A DNA stretch of 35,118 bases from Acidobacteriota bacterium (GTDB taxonomy: Bacteria > Acidobacteriota > Thermoanaerobaculia > Multivoradales > Multivoraceae), in the NCBI GenBank assembly GCA_026708285.1, contig JAPOVF010000009.1:1-35118 (forward strand), read 5' to 3'. This document shows positions 8,112 through 15,805 of the stretch, in pieces; the stretch's first letter is position 1; the number at the start of each line of letters is the position of its first letter. Below the pieces are notes generated by a model. The model was not told where the DNA came from. It saw only the letters and a program-made list of their open reading frames with translations, and made no database searches. The position numbers and the translations under genes were made by a program.

Positions 8112-9428
8112 ATGATGAACCTACGAGAAGCTGCGGGGCTCCCTCCCTATCCGAAATTGCGTTGGATCACGCTGGAAGCTGTTCGGCGCCTACCCATGCC
8201 GGCGACGAACGACGAGATCGACGATGCGGTGGCTGCGATCTTGAGTCTGACCCCGAGTCAGCGCGATGTGCAGGCTGCCAACGGAACCAAGTCGGAGCTC
8301 TCGTTTCGAGTGGGCTGGTGCAGATCGCACCTGAAGATCGCTGGCGCTCTGAACAGCGAGCGTCGCGGCTATTGGCGCCTGACTTCGGAAGGCCTCGATA
8401 TGACCGACGAGACGGTCGAACGACGTTTGGCGGAGTACTTCCGTGACCGTCGACAGGAAAAGCCCGGGCAAGCATCGAACCGGCAAGTCCAGGGTGTTGT
8501 TGCAACGGAGGCGGGTGGGAATGTCGATGACGACGCAACTGCGGAAGCCGCTTGGAGCGACCAGCTACTTGATCGGCTTCTGAGAATGTCGCCCGATACG
8601 TTCGAGCGGCTGGCCCAGGCGCTTCTCCGCTCGGCTGGATTCGAGGCTGTCAAGGTGGTCGGAGGCAGCGGGGACGGAGGTATAGACGGGACCGCCTTGT
8701 ACCGCCCTTCCCTGATCTCGTTTCCGGTCTACTTTCAATGCAAGAGGCACGAAAGGACCGTCGGAGCGCCCGTCGTGACGGACTTCCGTGGCGCCATGGC
8801 GGGGCGCGGCGACAGGGGCCTCATCATCACCACCGGCTCCTTCAGCCGTAGCGCCGAGGCTGAGGCCACCCGGGATGGGGCTGCTCTCCTCGACCTCATA
8901 GACGGCGACAGACTCTGCGAACTCCTGAAGGAGCACCGCTTGGGTGTCGTGGTCAAGGAGCGCACGGTCGAAGACGTCACGGTCGATCACGGCTACTTTG
9001 ACGGATTCGAGAGCCACGCGACGAAAGCGAATCCGCCGAAGGAGCTTGAAGTTGACGTCAAGAGCGTGTCAGGCCAACGAACGCGCCGCGCCCTTCCACG
9101 GGCAGTGACGTGGTCCTACTTTGGGCAAGATCGACCGGAGAAGAACGCCGCAGACATGTACGAGCACATCGTCGGGCAGCTGTACGACGATCACGGAGGC
9201 GTCTCCTTCTATCGGAGATTCCGAGACAAGATAGCAACGACCACGCGCTCGCACATCGGAGAGTCGCCCAAGGAGGCTGATCCGGAGGGACGGTCGATAA
9301 GGCCGCTACCGGGTGGCTGGTATCTGAATGTCCATTCCGGGAACAAGCAGAAGGCGAAGTGGATCCGAGCCGCCTGCGAGTGCGCCGGCGCCGAGTTCGG
9401 CGCGGATCTAGTGATCGAGCGGCCTTAG
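8112..9428 (+). CDS. Mrr-family restriction endonuclease with C-terminal extension
   Basis: A 438-residue protein. The N-terminal ~115 residues look like the Mrr N-terminal winged helix: a DDAVAAILSLTPSQRD stretch and then GYWRLTSEGLDM. Residues 155-280 carry the Mrr catalytic fold: SPDTFERLAQALLRSAGFEA, G-S-G-D-G-G-I-D-G with the active-site Asp, then VYFQCKRHE with the Q-x-K motif and a V-V-T-D-F-R-G-A helix. Mrr enzymes cleave modified or foreign DNA. The last ~130 residues, which include a TWSYFGQDRPEKNAADMYEH segment and then LPGGWYLNVHSGNKQKAKWI, are not part of the Mrr fold and I do not recognise them. They are rich in basic and aromatic residues and could be a target-recognition or regulatory domain. 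Hairpin copy 4 lies upstream. No methylase partner is visible, as expected for type IV enzymes. Confidence 0.88.
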   Translation: MMNLREAAGLPPYPKLRWITLEAVRRLPMPATNDEIDDAVAAILSLTPSQRDVQAANGTKSELSFRVGWCRSHLKIAGALNSERRGYWRLTSEGLDMTDETVERRLAEYFRDRRQEKPGQASNRQVQGVVATEAGGNVDDDATAEAAWSDQLLDRLLRMSPDTFERLAQALLRSAGFEAVKVVGGSGDGGIDGTALYRPSLISFPVYFQCKRHERTVGAPVVTDFRGAMAGRGDRGLIITTGSFSRSAEAEATRDGAALLDLIDGDRLCELLKEHRLGVVVKERTVEDVTVDHGYFDGFESHATKANPPKELEVDVKSVSGQRTRRALPRAVTWSYFGQDRPEKNAADMYEHIVGQLYDDHGGVSFYRRFRDKIATTTRSHIGESPKEADPEGRSIRPLPGGWYLNVHSGNKQKAKWIRAACECAGAEFGADLVIERP

Positions 9429-9483
9429 CGTGGAGCCACTTCGGTACGAGACCAGATCCTATGGCTGCGCCGCAGGACTCGCC

Positions 9484-9654
9484 TCAGTTCACGGGATCGC
9501 CAGGCGGCCGGCCAGCCTCGTCCGCCAGACGCTCGACTTGGACAGCCAGCTCGCGGACCGACTCGATGAGCGCGGCGATCGCCTTAGCGTCATCGACTTG
9601 GCGTTTGAGGATCGCCCGTAGCGCCTCAACTATCTGAGCCTCAGTGCTCGTCAT
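9484..9654 (-). CDS. Small coiled-coil protein (56 aa)
   Basis: A 56-residue reading frame with ATG at 9654. The peptide is helical and heptad-like (I-V-E-A-L-R-A-I-L, then IAALIESVRELAVQVERLA) and ends in a loose proline/glycine tail. The amino-acid pattern looks protein-like rather than accidental, and no larger gene covers the region. The ribosome site is weak (GGGTGGCGGGG). It lies convergent to the Mrr gene and downstream of another small - strand gene. The function is unknown; a small oligomerising or antitoxin-like protein is possible, and chance is not excluded. Confidence 0.5.
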   Translation of the reverse strand: MTSTEAQIVEALRAILKRQVDDAKAIAALIESVRELAVQVERLADEAGRPPGDPVN

Positions 9655-9736
9655 ACCCCGCCACCCTACTTCAGCTTCTCGAGAGAGCCGAAGCTACCGC
9701 TAGTGCCGCGGACTCTTGCGCCGCCGAGGAGCGGTG

Positions 9737-10006
9737 CTACCAGTGATCGTCGCGTCGGACCACTGAACTGAAAGCAGATCCGTCGGAGACGGACACCTCG
9801 CTGGATCGTCGTTCAAGTCGTCGCCATCCGCGAATCCACGTCTGTATCCTGTAGGGGAGAGCGTTGAAGGTCTGGCGGTCAACGTCCTTGGAGTACAGGA
9901 ACATCGAGAATCGGACCTCTTCCATGTTCGTGGCCCGTCGTCCGTTTCTGTAGACGAAGTACCGACTTCTGACCGTCCAGGTATCAGGCCCGTCGCACCA
10001 TTCCAT
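9737..10006 (-). CDS. Hypothetical small protein (89 aa)
   Basis: An 89-residue product from ATG at 10006, rich in aromatic and basic residues (RSRYFVYRNGRRATNMEEV, then a YRIQTWIRGWRRLERR segment). I do not recognise a family. A degenerate relative of the 43-bp element ends six bases before its start codon in the same orientation. No clear Shine-Dalgarno site is seen apart from the GATAGG of that element. Confidence 0.45.
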   Translation of the reverse strand: MEWCDGPDTWTVRSRYFVYRNGRRATNMEEVRFSMFLYSKDVDRQTFNALPYRIQTWIRGWRRLERRSSEVSVSDGSAFSSVVRRDDHW

Positions 10007-10009
10007 AGC

Positions 10010-10174
10010 TCAGCCTATCGAGGCTCTGACTGTCTTCTTCAGGAAGGGCTGACCTCCCGCTTCGGCGACACCCCGGGACGAATGGCGCAACGGCAACTCT
10101 CCAGGCGGGCCGCAGCCGGCCAGCATGGCGATCGCGGCAACGCAGGCCGGCAGGGCAAGGTGGTTTCTGCCCAA
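10010..10174 (-). CDS. Possible small lipoprotein or remnant
   Basis: A short frame from TTG at 10174 gives a hydrophobic start (NHLALPACVAAIAMLAGC) with a lipobox-like L-A-G-C, followed by about 34 residues. The last ~11 residues are encoded by the degenerate copy of the 43-bp element, so the end may be a scar where an original longer lipoprotein was replaced. It overlaps the stop region of the hypothetical gene upstream. The start codon is uncertain and the frame may be accidental. Confidence 0.28.
   Translation of the reverse strand: MGRNHLALPACVAAIAMLAGCGPPGELPLRHSSRGVAEAGGQPFLKKTVRASIG
10013..10044 (-). repeat. Degenerate relative of the 43-bp element (copy 11)
   Basis: Read on the - strand: CTGAAGAAGACAGTCAGA, then GCCTCGATAGGC. 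Compared with a normal copy, the first part matches the hexamer-plus-spacer (CTGAAGAA...), and the hairpin looks like the normal form with the six bases ATCAAA removed. It points at the - strand gene starting at 10006. Confidence 0.35.
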
Positions 10175-10181
10175 GACGGCA

Positions 10182-10601
10182 TCAATCGCCCGCGCGACCG
10201 CAGATCCACGCCCACGCGACGGCGCGGGTGAAATCGCCAGCTTCGACAGCGCCGGCTGCGGCTTCGTTCGTTCGCAGTCCCAGAAGTCCGTGCATCGTGC
10301 TGATGAGCTGGCGGGCCTCAGGGCGACCATCAAGGACGGTCAATCGCACGTGCGGCTCGCCGTCTGCGAATCCGTACCACGCTTGCGCGTCAAGTCGATC
10401 ACCGTGCTCGGCTGCGGCGATGGTCCACCGCGAAGACGGCAGCCGGACCCGCTCGCCGGTGTTGATCGCCTGACGGATCAGCGGGCGGAGTCGCGCGAGG
10501 ACATGGGCGTCGGTTTCGTCGAGGTGAGACTCGCGAGTCACGGACCCCGGGCTGATATGTAGCAGCCTCTCAGGCCCGATGCTCCACACCGTCGCGTTCA
10601 T
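10182..10601 (-). CDS. Hypothetical protein (139 aa)
   Basis: A 139-residue soluble protein from ATG at 10601 (an in-frame TTG at 10613 is a weaker choice). It starts MNATVWSIGPERLLHISPG and ends in a helical stretch with VARAWAW-like composition; there is no signal peptide or membrane segment. I do not recognise a family. It is divergent from the secreted protein gene at 10790, and the 43-bp element copy 5 sits between the two starts, pointing away from this gene. Confidence 0.55.
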   Translation of the reverse strand: MNATVWSIGPERLLHISPGSVTRESHLDETDAHVLARLRPLIRQAINTGERVRLPSSRWTIAAAEHGDRLDAQAWYGFADGEPHVRLTVLDGRPEARQLISTMHGLLGLRTNEAAAGAVEAGDFTRAVAWAWICGRAGD

Positions 10602-10613
10602 CAGTGCAGACAA

Positions 10614-10656
10614 GTCTGAAGAAAGAACGTGGGAAGTTCGCCTATCAGATGATAGG
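10614..10656 (+). repeat. 43-bp hairpin element, copy 5 (covarying)
   Basis: Hexamer GTCTGA at 10614-10619, a 21-nt spacer, hairpin CCTATCAGATGATAGG at 10641-10656. Relative to the common GTTTGA/TCAAAC pair, the hexamer carries C and the loop carries the matching G, so five bases TCTGA/TCAGA remain fully complementary. It ends 133 bp before the secreted protein gene at 10790. Confidence 0.9.
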
Positions 10657-10789
10657 AGTCAGCTCACGGCTGCGGCGGAATGCCGTGAACATGGTCAGCC
10701 CCCGACACCAGAGGATGGACGGTCTGGAATCCGCAACCGTATAGACCTATGTGACCGTGTCGCGAACACCTCCCCCACGAAAGGAGCGA

Positions 10790-11731
10790 ATGAACCCAAT
10801 GTCTGTCTACCGCCGCTCAACCGGCTTCCTCTTGATCCTCCTCGTCGTGGTGATGGCGGTGGTCGCTGCCACCGCCTCCGCCGAAGACTTCCTTGAAGTC
10901 GACGAAGTCTGCACCTGGATGTCGGTCGACTATCTGACAGACGACGACGGAGGACTGTCTCCAGACCTCGACCCGCGCCAACGCGAAAGGCTGGAGGAGT
11001 GGTTCGCGATGTACGACAACCTCATTGCCCGCAGGCAGCACAAGCTTCCAGACGATTTGACGCCATGCACGCCAATGTACATCGGTCTTCCGGGGCGCGT
11101 TGAATCGGCAGACATCAATGCCGTCCTTCTGCTCGGCGAAGTTGTGGTAATCGCCACGGTAGCGGACGTTACGCATGGACTTTTCTGCGAGTCCGCCCGC
11201 GTACTTCTGTCTCTAGAGGATGTCGAACCCTTGCGCGACGGCACGCCACTTCCAGATTATGCCCTTGTCAACGTGCCCAGCATCCAGATCGGCGAGAGGA
11301 GGATCTGTGGCAGTCGCTGGAAACCGGGCAGTCGCTGGAACACGAAGGGCGCATACTGGCCACAAGTGGGTGATCGGCTACTACTGATAGGACAATGGAA
11401 CAAGAACGCTCTTGTACCGGTCGGATCGAGGCGGTCCTCCCGTCTAGCTCGAATCGACCATCGCGGGCGTCTCTCGTGGCAGTTCGGTGGTAACGGCCCG
11501 TCGACCATCGGCGAGGTAGAGGCTCGGATCCGGGAACTCACCAAAGCCAATCTCTTTGAGGCCACAGCCGAACTCCGCGCTATGGACCCTGCTTCACCAG
11601 ACAGGATTCGATTCGGTGAGTCATGGGACGCTCTCGCGAAGAAGGGATGCCGACTCGCAAAGGTCGAACCTCTCCACGGTGGTGGCTGGTCGCCAACTCA
11701 CGTCTGTACTAAGGATCAACGTACACCTTGA
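10790..11731 (+). CDS. Secreted protein with OB/NTR-like domain
   Basis: A 313-residue exported protein. ATG at 10790 follows AAAGGAG at good spacing. The N-terminus is a clear signal peptide (basic start, LLILLVVVMAVVAATASA). The middle section (about 105-205) has a beta-rich pattern: AVLLLGEVVVIATVADVTHG, then LLSLEDVEPL, then ERRICG, then a V-G-D-R-L-L-L-I-G-Q-W strand. The same pattern occurs in the products at 14051-15271 and 20650-21618, so three members of one family lie in this window. The layout (value of a strand rate, then P-x-G-D/E-R-hydrophobic-G) resembles netrin/TIMP-like OB folds, but this is by eye only. The C-terminal ~80 residues are helical with two cysteines. Hairpin copy 5 is upstream. 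The function is unknown; it is probably periplasmic or extracellular. Confidence 0.7.
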   Translation: MNPMSVYRRSTGFLLILLVVVMAVVAATASAEDFLEVDEVCTWMSVDYLTDDDGGLSPDLDPRQRERLEEWFAMYDNLIARRQHKLPDDLTPCTPMYIGLPGRVESADINAVLLLGEVVVIATVADVTHGLFCESARVLLSLEDVEPLRDGTPLPDYALVNVPSIQIGERRICGSRWKPGSRWNTKGAYWPQVGDRLLLIGQWNKNALVPVGSRRSSRLARIDHRGRLSWQFGGNGPSTIGEVEARIRELTKANLFEATAELRAMDPASPDRIRFGESWDALAKKGCRLAKVEPLHGGGWSPTHVCTKDQRTP

Positions 11732-11756
11732 GCGTCTTGCCGACCCGCAACTCCAG

Positions 11757-12218
11757 TCAGCGACCTCGAAGCGGTCGCATGGATCGCTTGTACGTACACG
11801 GCCCGAACTCGCAGTTTGTGTGCAGATCGAGCCAACCATCGCCGCGCACCACATAGAGCTGGTCTGGCGACCCCGTCCGATCCACAAAGGCACACGCGGC
11901 ACCCCGGCACTCCACGCACGGCCAACGCTCAGCGTCAGACTCTAGGTTTCCACCTTCCACAAAGACGAGTCTGCCGTCCGGCAACTTGCGAATCGCAAGC
12001 ACCTCGTGGAGCTCCGCAGCTGGATGGTTGTTGTACCACTGACCGATCAGGCCAGGCGTGTCTCTGGGCAGCAGCTGTGCAAGCACCTGAGGCGGAAGCT
12101 CCGGAGGTCGAAGACAGGTCCAGCCCGCCCAAACGATGAAGCCAAACGTGAGAATCGCCACGGCTACTCTCGTGGCACAGCCAAGATCGGTGGTCGGGCG
12201 GCCCGCCGGTTGGTTCAT
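11757..12218 (-). CDS. Hypothetical membrane-anchored protein
   Basis: A 153-residue protein from ATG at 12218. There is one hydrophobic segment near the start (VAVAILTFGFIVWAGW), then a periplasmic-looking part with seven cysteines beyond it, several near the C-terminus (W-P-C-V-E-C-R-G-A-A-C and NCEFGPCTYKR). The cysteine pattern suggests disulfides or metal binding outside the cytoplasm. I do not recognise a family. It converges with the secreted protein gene (stop codons 25 bp apart) and follows another secreted-protein gene on the same strand. Confidence 0.6.
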   Translation of the reverse strand: MNQPAGRPTTDLGCATRVAVAILTFGFIVWAGWTCLRPPELPPQVLAQLLPRDTPGLIGQWYNNHPAAELHEVLAIRKLPDGRLVFVEGGNLESDAERWPCVECRGAACAFVDRTGSPDQLYVVRGDGWLDLHTNCEFGPCTYKRSMRPLRGR

Positions 12219-12286
12219 GGCAGCGCTCGTATCTCCACTCTGGTGACGGCTGTCGAGGCTCACGAAGACGCCTCCAGTTCAACGCC

Positions 12287-12793
12287 TCACCTCCAGTCGC
12301 GGGTTTCCTGTCTGCATCTGGGGCTGTTGAAGTACGTTTCGACCGCGCGTTTGTCGTCTGGTCCGAACGGGATGCGCCAGCGAAGGGCGTGTCCGGATTC
12401 TCTGTGGACTCCCTCGACGAGCATCTCGCGGCCCGCCCATTCGCTGTACTGGTTGTTGGCCCGAAAGAGCCTGGCGCCGTTTCTCTTTCCTGTTGTCTTT
12501 CCGCTGCTGTATTGGGTCACGGTTCCGTCCCAGTTGGCGGCACGCACCCAGCCGTAGCAGGTGATGGAAATGATGAGCCTGCCCTCGACGCCTCTCTCGT
12601 TCGGTATAGAAACCCATGGGGCCGTGTGCAGCGCTGATCGCCGTTCGTCCGGTTCTGCGACGTAGTTCCACCGGTCGAATGTGACCTCGCCGGCTGCCGT
12701 CAGCATCTCGCTGAAAGCTGATGGTGGTTCTTCCGGTGCGGAGGAGACGAGCACGATCGCGGCGCACAGGATTACGGCCGTTCTCATGGACAT
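12287..12793 (-). CDS. Hypothetical secreted protein
   Basis: A 168-residue protein with a signal peptide (MSMRTAVILCAAIVLVSSAP), then a soluble part with aromatic-rich strands (FDRWNYVAEPDERRSALHTA, then ITCYGWVRAANWDG) and a C-terminal F-N-S-P-R-C. No family is recognised. It could begin at ATG 12793 or at 12787. It sits between the ankyrin gene and another exported protein on the same strand, consistent with a cluster of exported small proteins. Confidence 0.6.
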   Translation of the reverse strand: MSMRTAVILCAAIVLVSSAPEEPPSAFSEMLTAAGEVTFDRWNYVAEPDERRSALHTAPWVSIPNERGVEGRLIISITCYGWVRAANWDGTVTQYSSGKTTGKRNGARLFRANNQYSEWAGREMLVEGVHRESGHALRWRIPFGPDDKRAVETYFNSPRCRQETRDWR

Positions 12794-12879
12794 GGTGCCA
12801 GTACTGGAGTGAGCTGGTTGCCTTCGGTTTCGAGGAGTCGCATCAGCGGGCAGTCGGTTCGGAATCCTCCTGCGGAAAG

Positions 12880-13998
12880 TCAGTGCTGACCGTCGGGCGC
12901 ACCCGCGCTGGCCTCCGACCCGGTCTTGAGTTGCCGTAGGCGATCGTAGTCGTACGAGTCGCGCCGAGTAGGGTTCGTGTTGGCGAGGTCAAGGGGCGTG
13001 CGTCCCTCCTCGTCCCTCGCGTCGGGGTCCGCTCCGGCGTCGAGGAGCAGATCGATCATCTTGCCGGCGGCCGGGTTCATGATCGCTGTGTGTAGGGGCG
13101 TCATCTCGTTGACCATCCGTGCGTTCACGTCCGCTCCGGCCTCAAGCAGCGCGACGATTAGGGCCGGATTCTGGCTGCGAAACGCGGCGTAGTGAAGGGC
13201 AGTCCCGCCTTCCTGGTTGCGAGCGTCGACTTCAACTCCGGCGTCGAGAAGGGCTTCCGTTACGTCGAGATTCGGGTTCCGCAACGCGGCCAGATGCAGC
13301 GATGTGTTCTCTTCGGAGGCGGTCTGTGCTGTGACGTCAGCTCCGGCCTCGAGCAGCGCGGTGATGACAGCGACATCCGGGTCGCCACCGGCGGCCAGGT
13401 TCAAGGGGGTCTCCTGGTTGCCGTTCTTCGCCTCAACCTTCGCTCCGGCCTGGAGGAGCGCAGCCACGACCTCGGCCGTGTTCATTTGGGCCGCACCGTG
13501 AAGGGGTGATGTTCCGTCGCGGTTCTGCGCTTCCACATCCGCTCCGGCTTCCAGCAACACATCGACCACGGAGACGATCCCGTTACCGCCGGCTGCCACG
13601 ATCAGAGGAGTGGTTTCGGCGTCGCTGCGAGCGTCGACCTCGGCGCCTGGGTCCAGCAGCGCTTTCGCCACGGCGGGATTCTGGTTCATGGCGGCGGCGT
13701 GCAGAGGCCTGATTCCGATGGCGGATTCGGCCTCGAGCTTCGCTCCCGCCTCGAGTAGAGCCGCCGTGGCGGTGGCGTCGGTCATGAACACGGCCGCACC
13801 GTGGAGTGGGGTCAAGCCAGCTTCGTCGATCGCGTTCGGGTCGGCGCCCTCTTCAAGGCAGCGAACGACATCGTCCGTCGAGGCATTCAGGAAGAACTCG
13901 CGGGTGTTCCAGTCCTCGCACGAGGCAAGGACGGGCGGGGGAGCGGACCACCCGGCGAAAGAGCTGGCCAGGAACACTGCCGCGATTCGATGTCCCAC
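12880..13998 (-). CDS. Secreted ankyrin-repeat protein
   Basis: A 372-residue protein from GTG at 13998, chosen because GGGAGGAGG lies directly upstream at good spacing; the longer frame upstream has no protein-like content. A signal peptide (GHRIAAVFLASSFAGWSA...LAS) is followed by about nine ankyrin repeats of the type TPLHGAA...ALLEAGADVEA. Several repeats are 35-37 residues instead of 33, with extra residues in the helix-helix linker. Ankyrin repeats bind proteins, and exported versions are common in host-associated and in soil bacteria. It starts 52 bp downstream of the TonB-C-domain protein and is probably in one operon with it. Confidence 0.88.
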   Translation of the reverse strand: MGHRIAAVFLASSFAGWSAPPPVLASCEDWNTREFFLNASTDDVVRCLEEGADPNAIDEAGLTPLHGAAVFMTDATATAALLEAGAKLEAESAIGIRPLHAAAMNQNPAVAKALLDPGAEVDARSDAETTPLIVAAGGNGIVSVVDVLLEAGADVEAQNRDGTSPLHGAAQMNTAEVVAALLQAGAKVEAKNGNQETPLNLAAGGDPDVAVITALLEAGADVTAQTASEENTSLHLAALRNPNLDVTEALLDAGVEVDARNQEGGTALHYAAFRSQNPALIVALLEAGADVNARMVNEMTPLHTAIMNPAAGKMIDLLLDAGADPDARDEEGRTPLDLANTNPTRRDSYDYDRLRQLKTGSEASAGAPDGQH

Positions 13999-14050
13999 TC
14001 GCACCCTCCTCCCGACGGTAGGCTGAAACTCTGCGCTCGTCGCGACCGCC

Positions 14051-15271
14051 CTAGCGGTTGGCGCGTGACCTCGCGATGGGGTTGTCGGGTTTGCACGCGA
14101 ACTCGGGGTTGAACGCCATCTTGATCGTGTGGTACACGGTGATTGGCCTGCCGTTCTGCGTCGCCGGCTCAAATCTCCATGAGTCCGCACACGCTTCTGC
14201 GTACTCGCCGAACTTCTCGTGCAGTACGGTGCCCTTCGCGAGGGGGTTGTCGGTGACCCGGGCAGCGGTCACGAAGCCCTCGGTATCGACGACGACGCGC
14301 ACAGTCACTTTGCCCTCGATCTTGTCTCGGCAGGCTTGGTGCGGGTAGAGCGGTATGCAACCCATGATCATCTTCGGCTTCGTGATCTCGGGAGTCACCT
14401 CGACCGGTGTTTGCGCGACCCTCTCGTCGTGCCCGAGCGGGAGTTCGCTCCAGCGCTTCTCGTGCACTTCGCCCTCAACCCACTTCTCGTGAACCCGGTC
14501 CACGAACTCGTCGAGCGACGTCGGGAACCCTCTAGCGCGCCTCATCTCGCTCACGAACATGGAGCGCCTCGACTGGTCGACGACGATGATTGACGTGGGG
14601 AAGAGCTGGCCGAGCATCGAGTCCGAGGACTCCTGCACGGGGAAGAACACTCCGATGACCATCCGTTGGCCGAGCTGCGGTCGGTTGTAGCCCCAGGTCG
14701 GTAGGCGGCAGAAGATCGCGTCGCCGGCGACGAACTCGCCGACCGGCACTAGGAAGCGCACTTCGTTCGGGAACGTGCTGCGGGCGAAGAGATGGCGCTC
14801 CACGTGTAACTTGATCTGCATCGTGGGGTCGCCGCCCCCGTCGAAGCCAGGCGTGCGTTCGATTACGCGCCCCTCGAGGATCGCCTCGGACTTCGCGACC
14901 CACTCGTCGAATCGGTGTGGCGGCCGAGACCACGGGGCCGGCCGCACGTACTCGGCCTGCATCTGCCACGGCACACAGTGTCTCCGGGCCTCTCGTACCG
15001 GACCTCGTAGCCAGCCCTCCGCGAAACCGAGGTCGCTCGCGCGGCCAGCCCGCTCCCACGACTTCTGCTGCCACATCGTCGCGACCTCGACTTGGCGCTT
15101 GAGCGTCTCGGATGCGGGAACTGCGGCCTGTGGGGTCAGGGTGCCATCAGGGTTGAAGATGTCGGTCGCGGGCACGAAGATCTCATTCGCGGGATTCCAC
15201 GCCTGCCCGAAGGCGACCGAAGCGGTGAGCGTCGAGGCAATCAGCGAAGCCAGTAGAGGTGTTCTCTTCAT
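14051..15271 (-). CDS. Secreted OB/NTR-like protein with TonB C-terminal domain
   Basis: A 406-residue exported protein. ATG at 15271 follows GGGAGGAAGG. A signal peptide (MKRTPLLASLIASTLTASVAFG) is followed by a helical stretch and, at about 120-225, the same beta-rich pattern as the proteins at 10790 and 20650: EAILEGRVIERTPGFDGGGD, then FLVPVGEFVAGDAIFC, then a G-Q-R-M-V-I-G-V-F-F strand. The last ~110 residues are a TonB C-terminal domain (KVTVRVVVDTEGFVTAARVT, then SWRFEPATQNGRPITVYHTI), close to the end of the TonB at 19839. A normal TonB has an inner-membrane anchor and a proline-rich linker; here neither is seen, so it may be a periplasmic TonB-like adaptor. The ankyrin gene follows. 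Confidence 0.85.
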   Translation of the reverse strand: MKRTPLLASLIASTLTASVAFGQAWNPANEIFVPATDIFNPDGTLTPQAAVPASETLKRQVEVATMWQQKSWERAGRASDLGFAEGWLRGPVREARRHCVPWQMQAEYVRPAPWSRPPHRFDEWVAKSEAILEGRVIERTPGFDGGGDPTMQIKLHVERHLFARSTFPNEVRFLVPVGEFVAGDAIFCRLPTWGYNRPQLGQRMVIGVFFPVQESSDSMLGQLFPTSIIVVDQSRRSMFVSEMRRARGFPTSLDEFVDRVHEKWVEGEVHEKRWSELPLGHDERVAQTPVEVTPEITKPKMIMGCIPLYPHQACRDKIEGKVTVRVVVDTEGFVTAARVTDNPLAKGTVLHEKFGEYAEACADSWRFEPATQNGRPITVYHTIKMAFNPEFACKPDNPIARSRANR

Positions 15272-15404
15272 CCTTCCTCCCGCACCGGAGCGTAGCTGAT
15301 CGACCCGGACGTGGCCCCCTCAAGCGCGTCGCGATTCGTTCCCCCTAGCCTGCTCCCCGAGTCTGACGTGCCATAGAACACTCGCCCGTCAGTGAGCGCC
15401 CGGG

Positions 15405-15718
15405 CCAGCGTCATGAAGTCGCCGCCGGGCTCTCCGCGCCGTGGATTGCCAATTGGGAACGGAAGTCGTTCAGGATGGCGTAGAGCGAGGGATCCAACCA
15501 TCGCGTGGTCCGACGCCGGCGAGTTCCCTGACTGCCCCGCACAGAAGGCGCGTCTCAATGGCCGACAGTCGGCCACTTCTCCACCCTCGATTCGCGTACT
15601 CAAGGATCCAAGGCACCAGTTTCAACGTCGCACCCGAGACCGTCACACGGTCTTGTTCTCCGTGCACCAAGACGAGCCGGGCTGGACGACTGCCTGAGAA
15701 AAGGGGAGCGGCAACCAC
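15405..15718 (-). pseudogene. Possible gene remnant in the intergenic region
   Basis: Two adjoining - strand pieces look protein-like but lie in different frames: ARLVLVHGEQDRVTVSGATL with LVPWILEYANRGWRSG (15530-15690), and DPSLYAILNDFRSQLAIHGA (15410-15490). They could be parts of one decayed gene. I do not recognise a family and cannot exclude chance. The remainder of 15272-15732 shows nothing else. Confidence 0.25.
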
Positions 15719-15732
15719 GTTCTCAAGGCGAA

Positions 15733-15775
15733 GTTTGAACTAAGAACGAAGAAAGCGCTCCTATCAAACGATAGG
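15733..15775 (+). repeat. 43-bp hairpin element, copy 6
   Basis: Hexamer GTTTGA at 15733-15738, a 21-nt spacer, perfect hairpin CCTATCAAACGATAGG at 15760-15775. The upstream flank CACGTTCTCAAGGCGAA is shared with copy 9. It ends 30 bp before the ATG of the modular secreted protein. Confidence 0.92.
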
Positions 15776-15805
15776 CGCGGTGTTCCCGCCTTGTCCTTCA
15801 GAATC

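Noticed and set aside
14004..14190. N-terminal extension of the ankyrin protein
   Set aside because: The extra 64 codons are arginine- and serine-rich, overlap the end of the gene at 14051, and a strong ribosome site precedes GTG at 13998.
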